From Leptospiraceae bacterium (lineage in GTDB: Bacteria; Spirochaetota; Leptospiria; Leptospirales; Leptospiraceae): DNA of 64,000 bases. The position numbers and the translations under genes are program-made. Shown piece by piece: positions 35,638 to 43,791 of the stretch; position 1 is the stretch's first letter; each line of letters starts with the position of its first letter. Location of the stretch: positions 62,001 to 126,000 of the forward strand of contig JACKPA010000018.1 in NCBI GenBank assembly GCA_024233865.1. Reading direction: 5' to 3'. The notes below the pieces were generated by a model. It made no database searches. It saw only the letters and a program-made list of their open reading frames with translations, and had not been told where the DNA came from.

Positions 35638-38628
35638 ATGTTGTACCTGTTTATAATTGTTTCACTTTTATTCGGATGCCAAAAACACCCTAAGAACCCT
35701 TTTTTCTTTTTTCCAGAGGATGATTTACAGGCAATTCAATTAACTTATGGAGAAAGGAATGAGAGTTCAAATAACCAATCCAAAGAAGTTGTCTATTGGG
35801 GACCTACCTACGAGGTTTATGAAAACAGAATATGCCTCAAATCCCATAAAGGAACGTTCGTTTCTCAAGAATGGGGACCGACTCTCCAAATCTGTTTTGA
35901 AAACTCTATAGAATCAGAAGCACTTCTGGAAACAGCTTTAGAGAGGCTCAAGTTCCAGCACACATCCGACAACAGACCGGAAGGTGTGTTGAAGTTTGAA
36001 GATAGTGAGGCTTATTTTAGCTTTTATACTTTATCCGAACTTACCAAAAAGATTAGAGATGCCACTATCCAAAAAGCGTTTATAGGAGATGGTACATTGT
36101 CCAAAGAACTGTCAAAAAAAATTGACTTAAGCTCTTTTTATACAACGGCTTTAAGTGGTGGCAAATCGGTTGAAACGGGTTTTGCTGCTCCTTATTTTTC
36201 TCTCTTTGGATTTGCTGATTTTATTTTGGTAGCATTTCCTACAAACAACCTCACCTTAACACCTAGAGCCAATCATTACCTAACGATCCAATTAAGCTTA
36301 ACGGAAAAGATTGCTTCCCAGCTAGAAGAATTTTTTGCTAAAATTGAAACGGAAAATTTGAAATTCCAAAACCAATGTCAGAACTTAGACTTGGAGCCAA
36401 GTGAGTTTTTTTTATCAGGGAGTTTTCCTTCCAAAAAATATCTGGAATTTTATAATCCGCTTGCAGATTCTCCTCTTTGTGTGAAACAATATTACATTCA
36501 CAAAGATGATGAAGTATTTGTCGTGCAAAATCCGTCAGGATTTGTGCTACCAAATGCAACCAAATTGTTTATAGAAGAAAGTTCTCCTATGCAAGGCATT
36601 GCAATCGACTCTGGTTTCTGGAGTTATATTTACCGTACCAATTTGATAGGAGTGTTTTCCGCACAGAAGAACCAAGAAAAAATTACTTTGCCATCAGAGC
36701 ATGACTACAAGTGGGAGGACAATGGATTTGCTTTCTATCCGAAAAACGATATGAATTGCAGTTCTATTTTACAGATTTATTCCGGTTTGGATTCGTTATG
36801 CGGGGATCCTGGTATTCATTCTGAAATACAAAAAACGGATGGAATGTGCCGTCCACAAGACTTTGTTTTGACCGAGACAAATCCTACAGGAATACTCCGA
36901 TCTGAGAAAATAGATGGCAATTTAAAATTTATCGAACTTCAATATATAGGAAATTCTACTTGTGATCCGTCCTCTCTAAAAGTGAAAATTGATGAATCTC
37001 TTGTACCCATGTTTAGTTCCCAAAAGTTGGTTTCTCCACAGAAAGTCATTTTAATTGGAAATTCAGAGTCTTTCTTAAACTTGCCAAGTATCATCAATAG
37101 GAATATAGACTCTCTTAACCCTAACAGCAAAATCCAACTAACGGATTCAAACAACGTTCATACTCTATTTTCTGGTTTGGACGAGAATCGCTTTACCATT
37201 ACCAGGGATGGTAAAGGAACTATACATTCTCTACTACCAATAAACGGTAGGTGGTTTCATCATCCGGTTTATCATTCTAAGCATCTATATCCGGAAGAAG
37301 TCGGTTTTCATTATATGAGTCCTGGTGAAATAGTGAATGTCCAAAACTATAAGCCAGACAATTCGGAAGTATTCATAAATGAAATTTCCTGGATGGGCTC
37401 TTATAAAGGCAGTGAGGCAGTTGCAAATGATAGGTTTATAGAGCTTTTTACAAAAAACATAGGCAGTTTGGACGTGGAAATCATTACGGATACTCATAAT
37501 GATTTTTTTTCATTTCCTGTTATGGAAAGCGAGAATTTTACGGTATTGAGCAAACAAAGTCTTACTTGTTTTCCTGATGTACCTACTGTAAGCCATACAA
37601 GTTTTAGCCTAAACACAAAAGATACAACCCTTAAAGTATACAATACTTTTGGCGGAAATTTAATAACCCAAATTGTGTATTCGCCTACACTTGGACATGG
37701 TTTTAATTCTTCTGTTTTAAAACTTCGCAAAAGTTACGGTTTTAGTGGATTCCATGATTTGTATGTAAATAGCAGCAAGTCTCTGTTTAGCTCGTTTATA
37801 ACAGACAACTGCTTGGAAAATACCTTTGCAACTCCCGGAGAAGGAAATGAGTTCGAACCGTTTTTAGTTTCAGATAGCATAGAAGGAAATTTGTACCATT
37901 ACTATTTGATAAAGTCAAACAAACAAGAAATTTCAAGTGTAAAAATTACCCACTACAACTATGACCGAACCTATCAAAAGGAAATAAATGTTCCGGTTCA
38001 AAAAGATGAATTTGCAAGAATTAACGTTCCCGTTGATTCGTCTTGGCAAGACACTTTGATCTACCAGTCTATGGAAAACTCATCGGATATCAAACTCTAC
38101 AATTTGGATGGTTTGTATATAGAGGCGTTACGCCCACATCCCCAAAATTCACAAAACGAATGGGTTTTGCTTTGTAACAGAGGAAACAAAACCATTGATA
38201 TTTCAGATTACGAAATAGAAGACAATGCAAGTACAGATGGCATCACAACCTACTTGAGTAGAAAGGGAGTTAGCCTGCCAAGTGGTTTACAGGCTGGTAT
38301 GTTTGATGGTGGTAATTTTTTAATAACACAAGGGCAATGTGCCTATTTACTAGACCCTGATGCATCCAACATAACTTTACAAGAGGTAGGTAATCCTCCA
38401 ACACTTGTTTTGACTACGAGTTCTACCTCTACCATTGGAAACGGAATTTCAAAAACTGACACACTTGATCTTTTTAAATGGAAAGGTGGAAATCGAATTC
38501 ATATTCATTCTTTTGGAAACAAATATTCTCATTCTCCCTTTTCCATTACCGCCGAACTTGATGAAATCATTCGGTTAAAAGAAGGAAAAAGAGGCGAGGT
38601 CTCTTCTGACTATGAGGTGATAAAATGA
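35638..38628 (+). CDS. Large lipoprotein with two lamin-tail-like domains
   Basis: 996 residues from an ATG 8 bases after GGAGG. The signal ends LLFGC with lipidated C14. Two lamin-tail-like (LTD) modules are recognisable: one opens VFINEISWMGSYKGSEAVAN then FIELF (about 580), the other IEALRPHPQ then NEWVLLCNRG and IDISDYEIED (about 830). The rest is beta-rich and cysteine-containing with no family I know. Bacterial LTDs occur on secreted or surface proteins, often beside nucleases or other hydrolases. The gene overlaps the next by 4 bases and heads a three-gene operon. Confidence 0.75.
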   Translation: MLYLFIIVSLLFGCQKHPKNPFFFFPEDDLQAIQLTYGERNESSNNQSKEVVYWGPTYEVYENRICLKSHKGTFVSQEWGPTLQICFENSIESEALLETALERLKFQHTSDNRPEGVLKFEDSEAYFSFYTLSELTKKIRDATIQKAFIGDGTLSKELSKKIDLSSFYTTALSGGKSVETGFAAPYFSLFGFADFILVAFPTNNLTLTPRANHYLTIQLSLTEKIASQLEEFFAKIETENLKFQNQCQNLDLEPSEFFLSGSFPSKKYLEFYNPLADSPLCVKQYYIHKDDEVFVVQNPSGFVLPNATKLFIEESSPMQGIAIDSGFWSYIYRTNLIGVFSAQKNQEKITLPSEHDYKWEDNGFAFYPKNDMNCSSILQIYSGLDSLCGDPGIHSEIQKTDGMCRPQDFVLTETNPTGILRSEKIDGNLKFIELQYIGNSTCDPSSLKVKIDESLVPMFSSQKLVSPQKVILIGNSESFLNLPSIINRNIDSLNPNSKIQLTDSNNVHTLFSGLDENRFTITRDGKGTIHSLLPINGRWFHHPVYHSKHLYPEEVGFHYMSPGEIVNVQNYKPDNSEVFINEISWMGSYKGSEAVANDRFIELFTKNIGSLDVEIITDTHNDFFSFPVMESENFTVLSKQSLTCFPDVPTVSHTSFSLNTKDTTLKVYNTFGGNLITQIVYSPTLGHGFNSSVLKLRKSYGFSGFHDLYVNSSKSLFSSFITDNCLENTFATPGEGNEFEPFLVSDSIEGNLYHYYLIKSNKQEISSVKITHYNYDRTYQKEINVPVQKDEFARINVPVDSSWQDTLIYQSMENSSDIKLYNLDGLYIEALRPHPQNSQNEWVLLCNRGNKTIDISDYEIEDNASTDGITTYLSRKGVSLPSGLQAGMFDGGNFLITQGQCAYLLDPDASNITLQEVGNPPTLVLTTSSTSTIGNGISKTDTLDLFKWKGGNRIHIHSFGNKYSHSPFSITAELDEIIRLKEGKRGEVSSDYEVIK

Positions 38629-39920
38629 AAAAGATTTGTTGTCTCTTATTGTGTGCAATACCTATCGTAGTATTTGGCAAGGATACCATTGGAATAAGGA
38701 ACATAACCAACGCCTACAAAGTAAAGTCGGAATCCTATACGCACAACTCAGATTCTATTTTTATATTAAATGGAAATTGGAAGGAAGAATCAGAAAAATA
38801 CCTCTACAACGTCCAATTCGATGTATTCAAAAAAGTAAATTCCGAGAAAAAAAATGACTTCTTTTATCTCGGAGAGAATTGTTATTTGGGAATTGTATTT
38901 TCTCGCTTTCAAATTACTTTGGGAAGAAAACTGTTTGAGAATTCAAGCAAAAACCTAAAGTCTTATAAAGACGGAAGTGAAGGAATTGGTGTCGAAACAC
39001 AAATTACCAAAAACTTTAAACTCAAGTTCCAATTTGTCGACTATTACAGGGCTTATCCGCTACTTGAAAAAAACTTTATGATAAATCCGGAAGTTGAAAA
39101 GACAAATAATGGAAATAGAATTCGGCACGGGTTTAGTGTGGACTATGAAACGGAAACTTTTTATGCCTCTCTTTTTATCAAATACTTGAATCTGAAAAAC
39201 TGGGGACTTCTATCCAAAGACGATCCTTATCTAAAAGATTCTGGTGACGGCGATTACATCTATCATACTGGCGTTTCTCTAAGAAAAACGATTTTCAACC
39301 TGTCTTTGGGAATGGACGCTATTCTTTCGAGAGGTCTTGACAAAGCAACTTATAATCCTTACAGGCAAGAAAACTCTATTCCCATTAGCGGGGAACTCGT
39401 TACTCTATCTTTGGACTTTGAATACAAATTTTTTTCTACTCATTTCCATGTATTTCTACCCGATAGAGACAAACGGAACAAAGAAGGAGAACTTCTGGAA
39501 ACAGGTTTTATCGGAATGGGTAGCTATCCTGGCAACTCGTTTTTAATCTCTCAGTATTTGAACTACTACCCGACAGGATGGATAACACAAAATGGAATGG
39601 AAAAACAGGAAGCGATCTATCTGGGGCGAAACAATTCACTCTGGGCGTATATGGAAATGAGTTTTGTCATCAAACAATTTCAACTAACGCTGAAATACGA
39701 TTACTTTATCCCTTACAAGGTTTCGGATTCCTCAACAGGGACAATCAGTGTAAAAAGAGAAGACTTTGAAAAGTTCTTCGTTGCAGAAGAAACAATCGCT
39801 CTGCGTTATGGAGATAAGGGAGCATACTTTTTAGAAGTTCAAGCTTCCAGGATGATTAGCACTTCTGAGAAGCCTATTGTTGGAAACCATGCTTTAGTGC
39901 AAGGAGGGATATGGTTTTGA
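38625..39920 (+). CDS. Outer-membrane beta-barrel protein
   Basis: 431 residues. A signal peptide (about 1-18, cleaved near FGK) is followed by alternating amphipathic strands rich in Tyr/Phe with polar turns, and the protein ends VQGGIWF, a terminal phenylalanine as expected for BAM-assembled barrels. No porin family is recognised; the sequence is not OmpL1-like. It overlaps the upstream LTD lipoprotein by 4 bases and the PLD lipoprotein by 10, so the three products are made together and are probably parts of one envelope complex. Confidence 0.7.
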   Translation: MKKICCLLLCAIPIVVFGKDTIGIRNITNAYKVKSESYTHNSDSIFILNGNWKEESEKYLYNVQFDVFKKVNSEKKNDFFYLGENCYLGIVFSRFQITLGRKLFENSSKNLKSYKDGSEGIGVETQITKNFKLKFQFVDYYRAYPLLEKNFMINPEVEKTNNGNRIRHGFSVDYETETFYASLFIKYLNLKNWGLLSKDDPYLKDSGDGDYIYHTGVSLRKTIFNLSLGMDAILSRGLDKATYNPYRQENSIPISGELVTLSLDFEYKFFSTHFHVFLPDRDKRNKEGELLETGFIGMGSYPGNSFLISQYLNYYPTGWITQNGMEKQEAIYLGRNNSLWAYMEMSFVIKQFQLTLKYDYFIPYKVSDSSTGTISVKREDFEKFFVAEETIALRYGDKGAYFLEVQASRMISTSEKPIVGNHALVQGGIWF

Positions 39921-41665
39921 AAGTTTTAAAGTTTTTACTATTTACATTAACATTGTTGTTATACTGTTCCAATAACAATCAAAATCATGATTTATTTTTA
40001 TTGTTTGATGATTTCAAGGAAGAGCAAGCCAAAGCTTATTTTTCTTATCCTGGTAGGTATTCTGACCAGGAGTTAAAAAATAACGTATTAGAGGAAATCA
40101 AAAAGCTCATACGAAATACCAAAACAACTCTAGGAATTTACGCTTATTCACTAAGCCACCCGGAAGTAATCCAGGAGATTGTAAATGCACACAAGAGAGG
40201 AGTTAAAGTTAAAATCTTAGGTGATAATGATAAAGATTATACGCCACTTATACAAAATCAAATCCCTCTCGAACGCTGGAAAGCATCCGGATTGCAACAC
40301 ACAAAGGTAATGCTATCAGATCGTTCTACGTTGTTTATAGGTACGGGTAATTTTTCGGAGTATGGTCTCACTAACGATTGGAATGGCTATTTAAAATTGA
40401 AAGTACCCAACAATATGCAAAATGAATTGGAAGAATTTCTTGAAAATACATATACAAAACCGGCATTGATTCTAAACGGATTTTATTTTATCAATTCTCC
40501 GGATTATGGATACCTGTCCCAAAATGCCATCGTCCAAGCCATTGAAAACGCTAAAGAATCTGTTTATTACTTGATATTTGACCATTTTGATCCGATTATT
40601 AGCCATGCCTTACGAAAGGCAAGCCGTAGAGGTGTCCAAGTTATTGGGATTTATGACGCACCTGTAGACGATGAAGGAAAATATTTGATCGAAAACTTTT
40701 ATGGAGTTTTGTCCTCTATCTATGAAGACGGAAACACAGATGTTGTAAATGTAGATGGAAATTATCAAGGAGGGTTGCTACACCACAAAACGATGATTAT
40801 TGACAAGAAGTTACTCCTTACAGGTTCCTACAATTATTCCGTAAATGCACGAGATAAAAATCGAGAAATATTTATAGGAACGGAAGATCCCAAAATTGTA
40901 ACAAGTTTTATGGAAGAGTTTGATAGGATACTCCAGAAATCATATAGGCAAGAAAACAAAAACTTTTATTCCTATGAAATAAGACTCCCTGTAAACGTAA
41001 CAATTAGAGAAGACGATGTTTGTATTGATGGGCATACTTTTTCTGATCCGATTTTAGAAGTTGGAAAGGGAATTTTTAAGACCTATTTGTATTTTGATAA
41101 AGTTGATAACCAGAATTGTATTTTTAGAAAAAAATATAAAACCATATCCACAAAGTTTTCACTCAATAAGTCTTATTCATTTTCTGGCAATGATGAATTT
41201 TGGAAACCTTTGGAAATTTATAGTAGGTATGATAATCAAGTTTTTTATTCCGAAGAGATTACGGGAATTTCCATTTTTCACACTTCCAAACCCTTTAAAT
41301 ATGTAGCTCCGGAATACGTCTACTTTCCAACGGATGAAAGCATTTCCTTTTCTATTGCAAATACAAATCTTGCAAATACTGAGCTAACATTCTGGTCTCC
41401 GGGGAAAGAAATCAAGACTTCAACGGTTGTTTCTACGAATTTTGGAACAGGAATTTATATTTCCAATTTAAAAACAAGCACTACGGAAAAAAAACAAGGA
41501 GTAGTTTGGATTGAAAAACCGGAAGAAATATTGTTTTTTTGCTTTTGTAAAAAGGGAGAGCAGTTAAATTCATCCATTCAATTGTTTTTAGACGTTTGGC
41601 AATTTGAAAATTCCATACAAAAATACAAAGCAGCAGAAATATTGGGGTGCTACAGTGATTTGTAA
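39911..41665 (+). CDS. Phospholipase D-fold lipoprotein
   Basis: 584 residues. The signal ends LLLYC with lipidated C19. Two HKD motifs define the PLD superfamily: HTKVMLSD (H130, K132, D137) followed by GTGNFSEYG, and HHKTMIID (H291 or H292, K293, D298) followed by GSYNYSVNA, so both half-sites of the active centre are intact. The C-terminal ~230 residues (after about 350) are beta-rich and unassigned. Such enzymes may be phospholipases, nucleases of the Nuc type or transferases; the short, surface form with LTD partner makes a nuclease worth testing. Third gene of the operon. Confidence 0.85.
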   Translation: MVLKVLKFLLFTLTLLLYCSNNNQNHDLFLLFDDFKEEQAKAYFSYPGRYSDQELKNNVLEEIKKLIRNTKTTLGIYAYSLSHPEVIQEIVNAHKRGVKVKILGDNDKDYTPLIQNQIPLERWKASGLQHTKVMLSDRSTLFIGTGNFSEYGLTNDWNGYLKLKVPNNMQNELEEFLENTYTKPALILNGFYFINSPDYGYLSQNAIVQAIENAKESVYYLIFDHFDPIISHALRKASRRGVQVIGIYDAPVDDEGKYLIENFYGVLSSIYEDGNTDVVNVDGNYQGGLLHHKTMIIDKKLLLTGSYNYSVNARDKNREIFIGTEDPKIVTSFMEEFDRILQKSYRQENKNFYSYEIRLPVNVTIREDDVCIDGHTFSDPILEVGKGIFKTYLYFDKVDNQNCIFRKKYKTISTKFSLNKSYSFSGNDEFWKPLEIYSRYDNQVFYSEEITGISIFHTSKPFKYVAPEYVYFPTDESISFSIANTNLANTELTFWSPGKEIKTSTVVSTNFGTGIYISNLKTSTTEKKQGVVWIEKPEEILFFCFCKKGEQLNSSIQLFLDVWQFENSIQKYKAAEILGCYSDL

Positions 41666-41687
41666 ACTAGATGGCTTTCGGCTTTCC

Positions 41688-42758
41688 CTATGAAGTTCTT
41701 TTATCTCTGTATGTATTGTAAATTTCATCAAATTGGAGGTGGATTTTTGCAAAAGCAGAAAGGATATTCGGATCAAAATGCTCCGGTTTTGTTCTTTTGT
41801 CTCCATTTAATATAATGTTGTAAGAAAAATCATGTGTGAATTCAGGTTTATATGGTCTTTGACTACGGAGAGCATCGTACTGATCACATATATTCATTAT
41901 TCTGGCAACCAAAGGAATTTCCTCATTTTTTAAGCCTTTGGGATAACCGGTTCCGTCCCACCTTTCATGGTGAGAAAGAGCTATCTCAGCTCCCGTTTGC
42001 ATATAAGGAGATGAACCGCTTTTTAAAATATTATAACCGTAAGTTGAATGGCTTTTCATAATTTCCCATTCTTCAGGTGTAAAAGGAGTTTTTTTTAATA
42101 GTATATGGTCCGGAATCCCAATTTTTCCGATATCGTGCATAGGACTAGAATAAAACATCAGTTCGGAAAATTTACTATCCATTCCGAGAGCTTCGGATAT
42201 TAATTTACAGTAATAGCTTATTCTTTTGACGTGTTGACCAGTTTCTTCATCTTTAAATTCCGCAGCATTGCACAACGTTGTAATTGTTTCTATATAGCTA
42301 TTTCTAAGTTCTTGGGTTTTTTCATGTACTCTTTCCTCTAAAATTCGATTGTTGTTTGCCAATAAATCGTTGTAAGCTTTTAAACGAACAAGATTTTTAA
42401 CACGAGCAAGCAATTCTGCTTTGTCTACAGGCTTGTTAATAAAATCTTCAGCTCCGGCTTCAAGTCCTTTAAGCCTGGAAGAATGATCATTTAGAGCAGT
42501 TATTATGATAATTGGAATTTTATTAGTGTTAGGATCCCCCTTTAATCTTTTGGCAACTTCAAATCCATCCATAATCGGCATCATGACATCTAATAAAACC
42601 AAATCCGGTTGTTTGGATGCAGTTTTTTCAATGGCATCCTTGCCATTTTTGGATATAATTGTTTGATAATTTTCTAATTTAAGCAGCATATCAAAAACGG
42701 CAATGTTAGTCTCATCATCGTCTACGATTAGTATGAGGGTTTCGCTATTATTTTTCAT
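41688..42758 (-). CDS. Response regulator with HD-GYP output domain
   Basis: 356 residues. Receiver domain 1-125: DDD at 13-15, phospho-acceptor D57, K109. A coiled linker (about 135-155) leads to the HD-GYP domain: HD at 208-209 in MHDIGKIGIPD, HHERWDGTGYPKGL with GYP at 271-273. HD-GYP domains hydrolyse cyclic di-GMP. Near the C-terminus the domain is interrupted early, LQFDEIYNTYRDKR, but the key residues are intact. It is convergent with the PLD gene (22 bases apart) and divergent from the coiled-coil gene at 42937. Confidence 0.93.
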   Translation of the reverse strand: MKNNSETLILIVDDDETNIAVFDMLLKLENYQTIISKNGKDAIEKTASKQPDLVLLDVMMPIMDGFEVAKRLKGDPNTNKIPIIIITALNDHSSRLKGLEAGAEDFINKPVDKAELLARVKNLVRLKAYNDLLANNNRILEERVHEKTQELRNSYIETITTLCNAAEFKDEETGQHVKRISYYCKLISEALGMDSKFSELMFYSSPMHDIGKIGIPDHILLKKTPFTPEEWEIMKSHSTYGYNILKSGSSPYMQTGAEIALSHHERWDGTGYPKGLKNEEIPLVARIMNICDQYDALRSQRPYKPEFTHDFSYNIILNGDKRTKPEHFDPNILSAFAKIHLQFDEIYNTYRDKRTS

Positions 42759-42936
42759 TCAAAATTTTAACCACCATATACATGAATCTATAAAGGGCAG
42801 TCTTTATTGTAAAGAAAAAAGTAGGAAAATATGAATAAGATATTTGATTTTCGGAATTTATATGATTGATAAATTTCATTTTTAACTTGAAAGATTCCAA
42901 CAATTTATTATAATTATATCAAAATTAGAGGTTATT

Positions 42937-43629
42937 ATGACTATAAAAAAATTATTTATTATTGTTTCCATTTTGCTTGTGTTAGTAATCGGATGGTTTG
43001 CATTTGGGACAGAAGATGAGGAAACGAGAAAAAAGAAAGAAAAAGCTAGAGGTGATGTCGCTTTACTTCTCGGTGGGAGTACGTCTTCTGGTAGCAGTCA
43101 AGGTTCTACAGATAAGGATATAAAAAAGAACAAAGAAGAATCTATTTTTGAGTCTGACTTTTATAGCGTTGGTAAAGTCGATAATGTAGAAAACTCGGAT
43201 AATCCGGAACAATTCATCCCTAAAGGCGAAATTCCAATTAATCCTCAAACCGGTCAACCTTATACCGAAGAAGTAATGCAGCAGTTTGAGGAATTAAGAA
43301 AAAAATTCCCGAACAATGATTTATTACCTAGAAGAATGACTCCGGAAGAAAAGGAAGCTCAAAAAAAGGATAAAGAGAGGGTTAATCAAGCTAATTTGGC
43401 AATAAGAAGCAATAAAGCTACCTTAGAAGATATTAATTTGTACTATGATTCCAAAGAAAAAGAGGTAAAAGATCGGCTTCAAATTGTGAATTATCTGGTT
43501 GATAGCTTAAAGGAAGCCGGAGAGTCCGACGAAACAGGACAAATCGACAAAATTTTAAAAAGCACAAACGATCAATTAGAACAACTTAAAAAGGAAAGAG
43601 ACGATTCTTTAAAGAAAATACCGCAATAA
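42937..43629 (+). CDS. Membrane-anchored coiled-coil protein, unknown function
   Basis: 230 residues. One N-terminal helix (about 5-24) anchors the protein; the remainder is charged, with a low-complexity Ser/Gly stretch (about 48-60), a Pro/Gln segment (about 88-105) and a C-terminal coiled coil (about 150-228, many Lys/Glu/Leu). I recognise no family. The gap to the minus-strand polymerase gene is occupied by the hairpin repeat. Confidence 0.6.
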   Translation: MTIKKLFIIVSILLVLVIGWFAFGTEDEETRKKKEKARGDVALLLGGSTSSGSSQGSTDKDIKKNKEESIFESDFYSVGKVDNVENSDNPEQFIPKGEIPINPQTGQPYTEEVMQQFEELRKKFPNNDLLPRRMTPEEKEAQKKDKERVNQANLAIRSNKATLEDINLYYDSKEKEVKDRLQIVNYLVDSLKEAGESDETGQIDKILKSTNDQLEQLKKERDDSLKKIPQ

Positions 43630-43661
43630 TTTCTTGTCTCTTATTCGTATTATTATTCGTA

Positions 43662-43772
43662 GGGGGCTGTGTAAAAAGTCAGTTCTTGCTCCCTTCGACT
43701 ACGCTCAGGGAGCGTTTGGATGCTTTTCGGGCATTGAGCGTAGTCGAAATGTCCCTTATTACACAGCCCCCC
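43662..43772. repeat. Dispersed hairpin repeat copy 4, enclosed by CTGTGTAA inverted ends
   Basis: Outer arms GGGGGCTGTGTAA (43662-43674) and TTACACAGCCCCC (43759-43771) are perfect over 13 bp. Inside, GCTCCCT (43688-43694)/AGGGAGC (43707-43713) and a GGGCATT...AATGTCCC hairpin repeat the copy 1 arrangement, including the two complementary loops. About 110 bp, between convergent genes. Confidence 0.85.
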
Positions 43773-43791
43773 TACATGCACACCATGGTTC

